DNA of 64,000 nt from Vulcanimicrobiota bacterium (GTDB lineage Bacteria > Vulcanimicrobiota > Vulcanimicrobiia > Vulcanimicrobiales > Vulcanimicrobiaceae). The notes under the pieces were generated by a model that saw only the letters and a list, made by a program, of their open reading frames with translations, was not told the origin of the DNA and did not search any database. Each line of letters starts with the position of its first letter. Within the stretch, counting starts at the first letter, position 1. This document shows, in pieces, positions 1 to 9,647 of the stretch. A program made the position numbers and the translations under genes. The stretch is taken from the NCBI GenBank assembly GCA_027452165.1, contig DAIDGX010000003.1, forward strand, positions 62,001 to 126,000, in the 5' to 3' direction.

Positions 1-3000
1 TTGATCGCCGCATCGGTGAGGACGCGGGTGGTCTCTTGGAACGACGCTGCCGAAAGGAACGACTCGGTCGCAAGCGATGCCTTGGTGACGCCGAGCAGCA
101 CCGGGTTGGCCGTCGCCGGCTCCACGTTCGCCGCTTTGGCGCGATCGTTTGCTTCGCCGAACGCCGACGCTTCTACGACTTGTCCCGGAAGCAACTGCGT
201 GTCGCCGCCTTCGACGATCTTCACCTTGCGCATCATGGCTCGAACGATGACTTCAACGTGCTTGTCGTTGATATCCACGCCTTGCGAGCGATAGACCTTC
301 TGCACTTCTTGAACCATGTAGTTCTGCAGTGCCGTCTCGCCCTTGAGACGCAAAATGTCGTGGGGGTTGAGCGGACCCTCGTTGAGTTGGTCTCCCGGAA
401 CGACGGTTTTGCCCTCGGGCACCGCAAGATGCGTGCCCTGCGGAATGTCGTACTCGTGCTCTTCGCCCGTCTCGTCGGTGATGACGACCGTGCGATGTGC
501 CTTGTCGGGCCCGAACTTGACCGTACCGCCGACCTCGGTGATGACGGCTTGCCCCTTCGGCTTACGTGCTTCGAAGATTTCTTCGACACGCGGGAGGCCG
601 GTGATGATATCCTCGGTAGCGACGCCGCCGGTGTGGAACGTGCGCAACGTAAGCTGCGTGCCCGGTTCACCGATCGACTGTGCTGCAATAATACCAACCG
701 CCGTACCGATGTCGGTATGGCCGGCCGTCGCAAGATCGCGGCCGTAACAGAGCGAGCACACGCCGTACTTCGACTGACACGTTAGCACCGAGCGGATCTT
801 GATCGTTTCGATACCCGCGTCAACGAGCGCCTTGGCCTTCTCTTCGTCGATCTCTTCGCCACGCGAGACGATTGTGGCCCCGTCGTGCTTGATATCTTCG
901 ACCGAGCGGCGGCCGACGATGCGGTCGCTGAGCGGCTCGATGATCTCCTTGCCGGCACGGATGTCGGAGACGGTAATGCCGTTGGGCGTTCCGCAATCCT
1001 CTTCGCGGATGATGACGTCTTGCGCGACGTCCACGAGACGACGCGTGAGGTACCCCGAGTCTGCCGTACGCAACGCCGTATCGGCAAGCCCCTTACGCGC
1101 GCCGTGCGTTGAGATGAAGTACTCGAGCACCGTCAAGCCTTCTTTGAGCGAAGCTTTGACGGGGATCTCGAGAATACGGCCCGACGGATCGGACATGAGG
1201 CCGCGCATACCGCCGAGTTGCTTGACCTGCGCGATCGAACCGCGCGCGCCCGAGGTCGCCATCATGAAGACGGGGTTGAGCGGGTTTTGTGCGGCCTGCA
1301 TGGCGCTCGTTACAGCATCGCCGGCCTTCGACCAAATCTCAATCGTCTTGTTGTAGCGTTCGTCGTCGGAGATAAAGCCTTGGTCGAAGAGCTTGTGCAA
1401 CTCATCAACCTCGCCCTGAGCCTGATCGAGGATGTCGTGCTTGGCCTGCGGCACCACGATGTCGCTGATCGAGACGGTCGTGCCGGAAACGGTCGCATAG
1501 TGGAATCCGAGTTCCTTGATCGCATCCAGGAAGCGTGCCGTTTCGGCGTTGCCGTAGCGACGGTAGCACTCGGTGATGAGCTTCTTGAGCGCACCTTTGT
1601 CGATGGTACGGTTCACGAACTCTTTGTTCCACTTCGTCGGGAACGCGAGGTTGAAGATCGTGCGACCGATGGTCGTTTTGATCAACTCGCCCTTCCAACG
1701 GATGTAGATCCACTCCTGAAGCGTGGCGCTTTGCGTATTGTACGCCATCACCGCTTCCTTCGGATCGTAGAACGTGGGCAGCGCGCCCGGCGCATCGGCG
1801 CTCGGCGCGTTCTTCTTCTTCGCGCGCGCGATGTTTGCGAAGTCTTCGGTCACCTCAGCCTTCGCCGGCCCCGCGTACTCATCGCGCTGGAAGGTTAGGT
1901 AATAGAGACCGAGCACCATGTCTTGCGTCGGAATCGAGACGGGGTTACCGTACGCTGGCAAGAGGATGTTGTTGCTCGAGAGCATGAGGATGCGCGCTTC
2001 GGCCTGTGCGCCCGCCGAGAGCGGCAAATGCACGGCCATCTGATCGCCGTCGAAGTCCGCGTTGTACGGCGTGCAGACGAGCGGATGCAGATGGATGGCC
2101 TTGCCTTCAACCAGCACCGGTTCGAAGGCCTGGATGCCCAGACGGTGGAGCGTGGGCGCGCGGTTGAGCAGCACCGGATGCTCTTTGATCACCTCTTCGA
2201 GCACGTCCCAGACTTCCGGACGCACGCGCTCGACCATCCGCTTCGCGCTCTTGATGTTATGCGCGAGGCCGCGGTCGACGAGCTTCTTCATCACAAACGG
2301 CTTGAAGAGCTCGAGGGCCATCTCTTTGGGAAGGCCGCACTGATGCAGTTTCAACGTCGGGCCGACGACGATAACGGAACGGCCCGAGTAATCGACGCGT
2401 TTGCCAAGCAAGTTCTGGCGGAAACGGCCCTGTTTACCCTTGAGGATGTCCGAGAGCGACTTGAGCGGTCGATTGTTCGGTCCCGTAACCGGGCGGCCGC
2501 GACGGCCGTTATCGATGAGCGCATCAACCGCTTCCTGCAGCATGCGCTTTTCGTTCTTGATGATGATCTCGGGCGCGTTCAACTCGAGCAAACGCTTCAA
2601 GCGATTGTTGCGGTTGATGACGCGGCGATAGAGATCGTTTAAGTCCGAGGTCGCGAAACGACCACCGTCGAGTTGCACCATCGGGCGCAGTTCGGGCGCA
2701 ATCACCGGCACCGCGGAGAGGATCATCCACTCCGGGCGATTACCGCTTGCGATAAAGGCTTCAACAACCTCGAGGCGCTTGATCGCCTTGAGACGCTTTT
2801 GGCCCGACGTTTCCTTGAATTCGCGGCGCAGCTCTTCTTGCAATTTGCGCAAGTTCAAGTCGCGCAGCAACTCCCGAATCGCTTCGGCGCCCATGCCGGC
2901 TTTGAACCGGTTGCCGTACTTGTCGCGCGCTTCGCGGTACTTCTGCTCGGAGAGCACCTCACGCTTGGTCAAGTTGGTTTCGCCCGCGTCGATGACGACG

Positions 3001-3407
3001 TACGCGGCGAAATAGATCACCTTCTCGAGCTGGCGGGGCGACATGTCGAGCAGGATGCCGATGCGCGACGGAACGCCTTTGAGGTACCAAATATGCGAGA
3101 CTGGCGTGGCCAGTTCGATGTGGCCCATGCGTTCGCGGCGGACCTTCGCACGCGTGATCTCGACGCCGCAGCGGTCGCAGATCATGCCCTTGAAGCGAAT
3201 GCGTTTGTACTTGCCGCAGTGACATTCCCAGTCTTTGGTGGGGCCGAAGATCTTCTCGCAAAAGAGCCCGTCGCGTTCGGGCTTGAGGGTGCGGTAGTTG
3301 ATCGTCTCCGGTTTCTTCACTTCGCCGAACGACCACGCACGGATCTGTTCTGGCGACGCGAGTCCGATGCGCATCGCATCGAAATTGTTGACGTCGATGA
3401 GGTTCAA
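1..3407 (-). CDS. rpoC: DNA-directed RNA polymerase subunit beta' (C-terminus beyond window)
   Basis: Largest subunit of RNA polymerase. About 1135 codons are visible and the gene runs off the left edge. The N-terminal zinc site (WECHCG then CDRCG) lies near 3170-3240. The catalytic magnesium loop [12 protein letters not shown] starts at codon 449 (2063), close to its E. coli position. The second zinc cluster, [11 protein letters not shown], lies near 745-780. The start is a TTG at 3407 with GGAG 8 nt upstream; an in-frame TAG lies just upstream and no ATG or GTG intervenes. rpoB is not directly upstream but about 8.5 kb away, and a separate promoter precedes this gene. Identification is certain; only the start codon is inferred. 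Confidence 0.97.
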   Translation of the reverse strand, partial: MNLIDVNNFDAMRIGLASPEQIRAWSFGEVKKPETINYRTLKPERDGLFCEKIFGPTKDWECHCGKYKRIRFKGMICDRCGVEITRAKVRRERMGHIELATPVSHIWYLKGVPSRIGILLDMSPRQLEKVIYFAAYVVIDAGETNLTKREVLSEQKYREARDKYGNRFKAGMGAEAIRELLRDLNLRKLQEELRREFKETSGQKRLKAIKRLEVVEAFIASGNRPEWMILSAVPVIAPELRPMVQLDGGRFATSDLNDLYRRVINRNNRLKRLLELNAPEIIIKNEKRMLQEAVDALIDNGRRGRPVTGPNNRPLKSLSDILKGKQGRFRQNLLGKRVDYSGRSVIVVGPTLKLHQCGLPKEMALELFKPFVMKKLVDRGLAHNIKSAKRMVERVRPEVWDVLEEVIKEHPVLLNRAPTLHRLGIQAFEPVLVEGKAIHLHPLVCTPYNADFDGDQMAVHLPLSAGAQAEARILMLSSNNILLPAYGNPVSIPTQDMVLGLYYLTFQRDEYAGPAKAEVTEDFANIARAKKKNAPSADAPGALPTFYDPKEAVMAYNTQSATLQEWIYIRWKGELIKTTIGRTIFNLAFPTKWNKEFVNRTIDKGALKKLITECYRRYGNAETARFLDAIKELGFHYATVSGTTVSISDIVVPQAKHDILDQAQGEVDELHKLFDQGFISDDERYNKTIEIWSKAGDAVTSAMQAAQNPLNPVFMMATSGARGSIAQVKQLGGMRGLMSDPSGRILEIPVKASLKEGLTVLEYFISTHGARKGLADTALRTADSGYLTRRLVDVAQDVIIREEDCGTPNGITVSDIRAGKEIIEPLSDRIVGRRSVEDIKHDGATIVSRGEEIDEEKAKALVDAGIETIKIRSVLTCQSKYGVCSLCYGRDLATAGHTDIGTAVGIIAAQSIGEPGTQLTLRTFHTGGVATEDIITGLPRVEEIFEARKPKGQAVITEVGGTVKFGPDKAHRTVVITDETGEEHEYDIPQGTHLAVPEGKTVVPGDQLNEGPLNPHDILRLKGETALQNYMVQEVQKVYRSQGVDINDKHVEVIVRAMMRKVKIVEGGDTQLLPGQVVEASAFGEANDRAKAANVEPATANPVLLGVTKASLATESFLSAASFQETTRVLTDAAI

Positions 3408-3554
3408 GCGTTGAACTCCGGTGATCGTGCCGCCCGACGTCGCCTACGCAGGGTTTCCGCTACTCACGTTGTCGCGTAAGGGGACCCACCGTCGCTTTGC
3501 CGGATGAGCTCGCCAGGAGTCTCCTCGTCAGGAGTGCTGCCGGCTCGGGCACAG
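3408..3554 (-). promoter_or_regulatory. Long 5' leader of rpoC
   Basis: About 147 nt lie between the inferred transcription start and the rpoC start codon, with no gene inside. The leader contains a short perfect hairpin (CTCCT/AGGAG, 3521-3534) and the ribosome site GGAG just before the TTG. Its length could allow attenuation or balancing of beta' against beta, but no terminator-like structure is evident. Confidence 0.3.
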
Positions 3555-3560
3555 ACGCAT

Positions 3561-3589
3561 AGTATATCACCGCGCCCACTCCCGCTCAA
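3561..3589 (-). promoter_or_regulatory. Sigma70-type promoter for rpoC
   Basis: On the minus strand, TTGAGC (3584-3589) and TATACT (3561-3566) are separated by exactly 17 nt. The expected start near 3554 gives a leader of about 147 nt before the TTG start codon. The match to consensus is strong, and it shows how rpoC can be expressed away from rpoB. Confidence 0.75.
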
Positions 3590-3682
3590 GGGTACGGCGG
3601 ACCGGACGGAAACGGCCCCGTGAGCAAGGAGGGACCCTCTCGGTTTCGAACGCAGTTGGTAAGAAGCCACGAGGAGGCCCCC

Positions 3683-5800
3683 ATGCGACTGCGTACTGGC
3701 CCGGTTTTGCTCTTCGCGATCTGTGCGGCCGCCATCATTGCCGGATGCGGCGGCGGCGGTGGCAGCGCGGCTATGCCAGGTACGGTCGCCCGGCCGTCCA
3801 GCACATCCGCGGCGGTCACCATCCTCATTCCGAAGGCGCAGGCCACCGCCTCCGGCACCACCCACCTGCACCGCGCCACCATCCCCGCGAACACGCAGTC
3901 GATCGGCGTCATCGTCGCCGGCAACGGGATGACGCTTGCGGAGCAGTACTTTAACATTGCAACCCCGCCGTGCACGACCACCTCGTCGGGCTATTCGTGT
4001 ACCTTCGTCATCAACGCCGTCATCGGCAACGATACGGTGACGATCCAAGCTTTCTCCGCGCCGAACGGCGGCGGCGCGCTGCTCTCGAGCGGCACCGTGA
4101 CGATCGCGATCGTCGCTGGGGCAACGCCTGCACCGGTGACCGTCTCGCTCGGCGGCGTGATCAACTCGATCTCGCTGCAGATAACGCAGCAGGGGGCGAT
4201 CGATCCATACGTCCCCATCGGCAACGCCGCAACCCTCACCGTGGCCGCGAAAGACGCGAGCGGCAACACCATCGTGGGGAACTACGACAACCCAATAGCG
4301 CTCAGTCTGCCCTCGAGTTCCGGGATCGCGCTCTCGACAACGACGGTTCCCAATTCGACGACGGCCGTCTCGATCGCGTACAGCGGCGGCCCGCTCTACC
4401 CGAATCCGCCGCTCAATCCCATTTCGATCGGCGCAAGCGGCGACGGCCAGAGCGCATCGGTGACCTTCTATCCGCAAAGTGCCGTCGTCGCGAAGGCGCT
4501 GCCGCTCGCCGGCGCCGGCTCGAACGTCTTGAGCGAACTTGCCGTCGATGCGAACGGGCGTTTCGACTTTGGGTTCACAAGCTACGGTCCGTCTTCGTTC
4601 ACCACGACCTTCGGACAGATCGATCCCTCCTCGGGTACCGTAGCAACCGCGTCACAGCCCGGGCTTGCGCTCGGCAGTCCGCAGATCTTCCTCGATGCAA
4701 AGACGCAGAGCATCTGGTTTGGCGCCTCGAGCGGGCTCGCATGCCTTCCGTCATATAACGGGACGCCCGTGTCGATGGCACTGCCGGCGCCGACCGCAAC
4801 CCCGTTCGTTGCGAGCCTCGCGCAAGACAAAAATGGGAATCTCTGGATGAGCGACCTCTCGAACGCCCAGTTCGATTACGCGCCCGTGAACGGCGCCTGC
4901 TCGCTCGGCTCGGCTACGTCGATCCCCTACTCGGTGCTCGGAGCAACGGTTTCGCCCAGCACGATGATCGGCGACCCGACGCAGGAACGCGTGTGGGTCG
5001 CTGATGCGAACGCAACGAACGCGGATTACTTTTACGTCGCACCGCCGAGCAGCGCGACGGCCGAGCCGCTGCCGACACCGAGCTCCAACGTCGCCAACTG
5101 GGCGACCGATTCGGCCGGCGACGTGCTCGCACTCATCAATAACCAAGGCCCCGGCTCAGCCTACTTCGGCATCATTCCCGCGGGCGCGAGCGCCTTCAAT
5201 CCATCGTCGTTCGTGGCGACGCCGAACCTGCCGCTCGGGAACAAAGTCTATCCCGAGCAGATGACGACGTTTTCGGGTCCATCGGAGGATCTCGTCGGCG
5301 TCGCCCTCGATGTGGACGCCGTTGCGCTCGTCAACGTAGCGGCGCCGACCGCCGCTCCGCAGTTGCTCTTCTTGCCGCCGCCGGGCACCGCGCCCGCACT
5401 TGCAACGGGCATCGCGTTCGATAAAAATGGCTCGCCCTGGACGATTGCATTCGACACGACGAATGTGTACGTACAGCACGTGATCCTCACGCCCGCGATG
5501 TGGAACATCTTCGCGAATCCGCTGACGTTTGTTACGGGGTTCTCGACGGCGGTTGGAATCGGCGGCGGCGACCCGACCTTGACCTTCACCGTCACGTGCA
5601 CGGGCGCGCTCGGGAGTTGCGTGCAAGTCTCCGGCTACCCACGCGTGATCCAAGTATCGCCGACAAGCGGCGGCGCAGGCACGCTGACCGTTACCGATTC
5701 CAAAGGGATGAGCCAGACACTCAACGTGACCGTGCTGACGTCGCCCCCGCCGCTGCCCGCACTCGCCCATCCGGGTCCGATGCCGGCACGCGCACGTTAA
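3683..5800 (+). CDS. Large secreted lipoprotein, beta-propeller-like, function unknown
   Basis: Protein of 705 aa. The start is the ATG behind GAGGAGG (5-nt spacing), not the upstream in-frame ATG at 3620. The N-terminus is a lipoprotein signal with lipobox IIAGC followed by a poly-glycine stretch. An Ig-like beta-rich region follows (roughly residues 80-270), then blade-like units such as DKNGNLWMSD and DKNGSPWTIA that resemble NHL/streptogramin-lyase propellers, then a Pro-rich C-terminus. It is probably anchored at the cell surface. It ends 1 nt from the convergent dehydrogenase and lies between rpoC and rpoB. No enzymatic residues are recognised. Confidence 0.8.
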   Translation: MRLRTGPVLLFAICAAAIIAGCGGGGGSAAMPGTVARPSSTSAAVTILIPKAQATASGTTHLHRATIPANTQSIGVIVAGNGMTLAEQYFNIATPPCTTTSSGYSCTFVINAVIGNDTVTIQAFSAPNGGGALLSSGTVTIAIVAGATPAPVTVSLGGVINSISLQITQQGAIDPYVPIGNAATLTVAAKDASGNTIVGNYDNPIALSLPSSSGIALSTTTVPNSTTAVSIAYSGGPLYPNPPLNPISIGASGDGQSASVTFYPQSAVVAKALPLAGAGSNVLSELAVDANGRFDFGFTSYGPSSFTTTFGQIDPSSGTVATASQPGLALGSPQIFLDAKTQSIWFGASSGLACLPSYNGTPVSMALPAPTATPFVASLAQDKNGNLWMSDLSNAQFDYAPVNGACSLGSATSIPYSVLGATVSPSTMIGDPTQERVWVADANATNADYFYVAPPSSATAEPLPTPSSNVANWATDSAGDVLALINNQGPGSAYFGIIPAGASAFNPSSFVATPNLPLGNKVYPEQMTTFSGPSEDLVGVALDVDAVALVNVAAPTAAPQLLFLPPPGTAPALATGIAFDKNGSPWTIAFDTTNVYVQHVILTPAMWNIFANPLTFVTGFSTAVGIGGGDPTLTFTVTCTGALGSCVQVSGYPRVIQVSPTSGGAGTLTVTDSKGMSQTLNVTVLTSPPPLPALAHPGPMPARAR

Positions 5801-5801
5801 C

Positions 5802-6722
5802 CTAGCCCCCCGGCTGCCGCCCGCGCCGCCCGGGAAACGTGAGTTCGGAAACGCCCGATTTATCGAGGCCACCGATGCCAAGCTCGATCATGGTTCGGTA
5901 TTGACCGAAGGTCGCGCGGGCTAGCGGCAGGTCGAGCCCCATCTCGGCAGCGAGGCCGAGCGCGATGCCGCTGTCTTTGGCTGCGTGCGCTGCCGAAAAA
6001 TAGACGTCATGATCGCGACGTTGCATATCCTCGCCATCGGTATGGAGCACGCGCGAATCCGCGCCGGTTTGCGAAAACACCTCGCGCAGCATCGTCAAGT
6101 CGAGGCCTAGCGCGTCCCCGAGACCGAGGCCCTCGGCGAGCCCGGCCGTGTTGATGTTCATCACCATGTTGACAAGCGCTTTGACCTGCGCGGCGCGACC
6201 GGCCTCGCCCACGTAGCGCAACGACGCGCTCATGTGCTCCAGCAGCGGCTTCATGCGTTCGAACACCTCGCGGCGTCCCCCGATCATCAGGTAGAGCGAG
6301 CCGTTACGCGCTTGCGGGATCGAACTTGCCATGCATGCTTCGAGTGCATGCGCCCCCGCCGACTCCGCGCGGCGCTGCACCTCGACGTGCATCTGCGGCG
6401 TGACGGTCGCCGTGTTGATGAAGACCTTCCCCGCCGCGCCCACGAGCAGCGAATCGCCCGAGGGCGCAAAGATCGCATCCATCGCCGCATCGTCGGTGAC
6501 GACGGTGATGATGACGTCCGCGCCGCGCGTGACCGCGGCGAGGCCGGCGACCGCAACTCCCCCAACCTCCGCTGCCGTCGCGCGAGCCGACGCAGCATGC
6601 ACGTCGTACAGCACGGGTACGGCATATCCAACCTCGCGTACACGCATGGCGATGTTCGCGCCCATGCGGCCGGTTCCGACGATGCCGATCCGAAGAATGC
6701 TGTCCGCTGCGAGAGATTCCAT
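5802..6722 (-). CDS. NAD(P)-binding beta-hydroxyacid dehydrogenase (3-hydroxyisobutyrate dehydrogenase family)
   Basis: Protein of 306 aa, the usual family length. The N-terminal Rossmann motif is IGIVGTGRMGANIA (residues ~12-25). The substrate-side motif lies around EACMASSIPQARNGSLYLMIGG. The C-terminal helical domain contains the family lysine in AAQVKALVNMVMNINTAGLAEGL. It should oxidise a short beta-hydroxy acid, or reduce the semialdehyde, in the cytoplasm. The longer reading frame to 7034 runs into the divergent receptor gene and is rejected. Exact substrate is unknown; a glyoxylate or succinic semialdehyde reductase is an alternative. Confidence 0.85.
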   Translation of the reverse strand: MESLAADSILRIGIVGTGRMGANIAMRVREVGYAVPVLYDVHAASARATAAEVGGVAVAGLAAVTRGADVIITVVTDDAAMDAIFAPSGDSLLVGAAGKVFINTATVTPQMHVEVQRRAESAGAHALEACMASSIPQARNGSLYLMIGGRREVFERMKPLLEHMSASLRYVGEAGRAAQVKALVNMVMNINTAGLAEGLGLGDALGLDLTMLREVFSQTGADSRVLHTDGEDMQRRDHDVYFSAAHAAKDSGIALGLAAEMGLDLPLARATFGQYRTMIELGIGGLDKSGVSELTFPGRRGRQPGG

Positions 6723-6774
6723 GCGCACCGGTTCGGAGCGGAGCAATCGAACCCCGTTCCGAAGCAGCGGGCTG

Positions 6775-8733
6775 ATGCACACCTTGCTCCAGGCTGCGAT
6801 CCTCGCACTTGCGACGCTTGGCACGACGCCGGCACCGAGCCCAAGCCCAAGCGCTCCGCCCATCATCGAAACGGTGCGCGTCGCGACCGGCCTACGTGAA
6901 TCGCTCCACGCTATTCCGGTCGCCGCATCGGTGCTCGACGCGACGACGATTGCGCGCACACCGGCGCTTGCGACGGACGATCTGCTCCGCACCCTTCCGG
7001 GCTTCGATCGGACCCGCAGTAATAGCGCCTTCACGAACTACGGACAGCTGCGCGCATCGTTCTCCGGCGCGGGAACCGACCGTGGACTCGTCCTCGTCAA
7101 CGGTGTTCCGGCGCAAGACGGCTTTGGCGGACAGATCGATTGGGCCGCATATCCACCGGGCGATATCACGCGCGCGGAACTGTTGCGCGGCGCAGGTTCT
7201 GCGCTGTATGGCCCCGGCGGCGTCGGGGGCGTCCTACGTCTCGACACCCTTGCACCACCGGCCGCGCACCAAGCGCCGCACGCGACGTTCGCCCTCTCCG
7301 CCGGATCGCACGATGCATCCAACGCGTTTGCGACGACATCGGCCTCGCTTGGTCGCGCATTCGCCCTCTCGCTCGCGCTCGCACATGCGACGCTCGCCTA
7401 CCGCGACCTTGCGCCGGGCTATCAATCACCGATCGATGCGCCAGCCTACTCGACGAGTTCCATGGCATCGTTGCGCCTACGCTATACGCTACGTCCGGGC
7501 TCGCAGTTTGCCTATGGCTATCGCGGCGCCTGGGACATGCAAGACGAGGGGCGGCCAAATTACGATTTTCAACGGGGTTTCGCGCAACAGCGAGTGCGCT
7601 TTCGTCGCGTCTCGGCACGCGCATCGCTTGCCGCAACGGTCTATGACCAAGCCGAGTCGATCACCAATCGCGCCGACACCTTTCCCCAACGCCCAGGCTA
7701 CCTGCGCTACCTCCAATCCGTGCCGTCCCACGACAACGGCATCGGCATCGCCTGGCGCGTTCGAAACGCCGCCACGACGTTCGAACTGCGCTCCGACCTG
7801 CGCACAACCAGCGGCACGAGCACGCAGTACGGCCCCACCGGCATGCTGCAATCATCGGGAAGCGGCGTGCAGAGCAATGCCGGTCTCGCGCTGCAAGAGC
7901 GTCTGCGCGCGCGGCGGTTTGAAGTGGTCGGTGGCGTGCGGGGCGACGTGTCATCGTTTACGCGCGGCGTCAGCGCATCGGGTCCGGCGCGTACTCCGGT
8001 GGCTCCGGCCATCGCGCGCGCACTCTCGCCACGTCTCGCGTTGCGATTCACCGCTACCTCGCATCTCGCGCTGCGCATCTCGGAAGGCTCCGGCATCCGC
8101 ACGCCCTACCTGAACGAATTGCTGCGCGGATATCAGATCGGCCCGGTCTTCTACCTGCCCAATCCCAGCCTCGTGCCCGAACGCAGCCGGACGCTCTCGG
8201 CCGGGATCGACGGCACATGGAAACGCACCCATCTTGCGCTCGACGCGATCCACACGGTCGTCAACGACGCGATCATGTTTCGCACGATCGACGCCACACA
8301 TCAGATTCGCAGCAACGTCGCGCGCACGCAGACCGACGGCATCACGGCCGTCCTCACGCGCACGACCGGCGTCACCCGAATCTCCGGCAACGTCACCTCG
8401 CAGTACGCGAGCGTGGTCTGCTGCGACGTTCGCTTATCCGGCAAACGCCTTGCCTACGTGCCCGCGGTATCGGCGAACCTCACCGCCGACGCCCCGATGG
8501 GCCCGGGCGACGTGGGCCTTACGCTTGCGTATCTCGGACAGGCGTTCGCCGACGATCTCAACGAGCAGCCTCTCGGCACCGCGGTACTGCTTGGCGTACA
8601 TGCGACCGTGCGACTGCGAGCGCATGTGTTTGCGACCCTGAACGTGACGAACCTCACCGGCGCACACTATCTCTCCAGCATCGATCGCTATGCTCCACCG
8701 TCGGTCGTCGAGCTTGGCATCTCCTACCGCTGA
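6775..8733 (+). CDS. TonB-dependent outer-membrane receptor
   Basis: Protein of 652 aa. A signal peptide (residues 1-~18) and a Pro/Ser linker precede a TonB-box-like ETVRVATG. The plug domain (~45-160) has typical segments: LVLVNGVPAQDGFGG, then ITRAELLRGAGSALYGPGG. The rest is an alternating-residue beta-barrel ending in an aromatic/basic last strand (GISYR). It imports a siderophore, cobalamin or similar nutrient across the outer membrane; the ligand is not determined. It is divergent from the dehydrogenase with about 50 bp between starts, so they may share a control region. No TonB/ExbBD genes are adjacent. The start ATG at 6775 has only a weak ribosome site. Confidence 0.88.
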   Translation: MHTLLQAAILALATLGTTPAPSPSPSAPPIIETVRVATGLRESLHAIPVAASVLDATTIARTPALATDDLLRTLPGFDRTRSNSAFTNYGQLRASFSGAGTDRGLVLVNGVPAQDGFGGQIDWAAYPPGDITRAELLRGAGSALYGPGGVGGVLRLDTLAPPAAHQAPHATFALSAGSHDASNAFATTSASLGRAFALSLALAHATLAYRDLAPGYQSPIDAPAYSTSSMASLRLRYTLRPGSQFAYGYRGAWDMQDEGRPNYDFQRGFAQQRVRFRRVSARASLAATVYDQAESITNRADTFPQRPGYLRYLQSVPSHDNGIGIAWRVRNAATTFELRSDLRTTSGTSTQYGPTGMLQSSGSGVQSNAGLALQERLRARRFEVVGGVRGDVSSFTRGVSASGPARTPVAPAIARALSPRLALRFTATSHLALRISEGSGIRTPYLNELLRGYQIGPVFYLPNPSLVPERSRTLSAGIDGTWKRTHLALDAIHTVVNDAIMFRTIDATHQIRSNVARTQTDGITAVLTRTTGVTRISGNVTSQYASVVCCDVRLSGKRLAYVPAVSANLTADAPMGPGDVGLTLAYLGQAFADDLNEQPLGTAVLLGVHATVRLRAHVFATLNVTNLTGAHYLSSIDRYAPPSVVELGISYR

Positions 8734-8805
8734 CGACGTTTAACAGCACCCGAGCAAGGGAACATCAGTTTCCAGCATCTCGTACAACGGGGGATCATAC
8801 CGACC

Positions 8806-9258
8806 ATGACGATCAAGCAAGCACTTGCAGCACTCGCAATGACCGGAACGCTCGCGCTCGCCTTCCCGGCGACGCCTGCGCGCGCGAACGGCGCCGCAAG
8901 CACGCGCAATCTCATCCTCCTCGGCGCAGCTGCGGGCTATCTGATCATTCAGCACAACCGGAAAGTCCACGAGCGGTATGCAGAGGACGCGCAGCGTCAG
9001 GCTGCCCTCGAGCAGCAAAACAACAACGCCTGGGCCGCCTATAATCAAGAGAAACGCGCCTACTCCGAAGAGCTTGCGGTCAACCGCGAACTCCAGAAGG
9101 AGGTCGCCTACCAGCACAACGTCGTCGAGCAGCAGCGCCGGCAGCTTGCCGCAATCAACGTCCACAAGAACTTCGTCTCGCCGGGTGTCGCGCTCTCTCC
9201 ACGTTCAGGCGGCGGACGTCAGATTGCCATGGCTTCGTTCGGTTGGGGGCAGATTTAG
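8806..9258 (+). CDS. Small exported coiled-coil protein, function unknown
   Basis: Protein of 150 aa. A signal peptide (MTIKQALAALAMTGTLALAF, cleavage near ARA) is followed by a second short hydrophobic stretch (NLILLGAAAGYLII). A charged, Gln-rich segment of likely coiled coil follows (residues ~45-120), then a Gly/Ser-rich tail. GGGGGAT lies about 12 nt upstream of the ATG. The next gene starts immediately after its stop codon, so the two are probably translated together. No family recognised. Confidence 0.65.
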   Translation: MTIKQALAALAMTGTLALAFPATPARANGAASTRNLILLGAAAGYLIIQHNRKVHERYAEDAQRQAALEQQNNNAWAAYNQEKRAYSEELAVNRELQKEVAYQHNVVEQQRRQLAAINVHKNFVSPGVALSPRSGGGRQIAMASFGWGQI

Positions 9259-9636
9259 ATGATCGATCGACGCATCGTTGCGCTCGCGCTGCTGGCCGTC
9301 GTCCCGGCGGCATGCTCCGGAGCGCTCGCGGGAGGCGGCAGCGCACAAGCTGCCGCCGAGGGCGTCACGACCGCCGCCTATGCCGACAACTTCGCGGGCG
9401 TCACCGAACACTTCGACCGGCAGTTGCGCGCGACGGTCTCGCGTGCCGAGGTGGGCGCGCTCTCCGATAAAATGCACGCGCTCGGAACGTATCAAGGGCT
9501 CACCTACGTGAGCGGCGATCCGACGAAGAGCGAGTTCACCTATCGCGCAAACTTCTCGAATGGCTCGATGAGCCTCGTCATTCGCATGGATCCAAGCGGT
9601 AAGCTCGCGGCCTACCGCATCTTCACGCCAACGTAG
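9259..9636 (+). CDS. Small lipoprotein with DUF3887-like (NTF2-fold) domain
   Basis: Protein of 125 aa starting directly at the base after the stop of the upstream exported protein (TAG then ATG), which implies coupling. The lipobox is VVPAAC. The mature part resembles DUF3887: FAGVTEHFDRQLRATVSRAEV, then GTYQGLTYVSG, then a strand-rich end with MDPSGKLAAYRI. This fold usually occurs on exported proteins or beside hydrolases; no catalytic role can be stated. It ends 11 bp from the convergent GGDEF/EAL gene. Confidence 0.68.
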   Translation: MIDRRIVALALLAVVPAACSGALAGGGSAQAAAEGVTTAAYADNFAGVTEHFDRQLRATVSRAEVGALSDKMHALGTYQGLTYVSGDPTKSEFTYRANFSNGSMSLVIRMDPSGKLAAYRIFTPT

Positions 9637-9647
9637 GGGCGAGCGCC

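Noticed and set aside
1-785. Plus-strand frames at the left edge
   Set aside because: They are antisense to rpoC, whose zinc clusters and catalytic loop are read from the minus strand.
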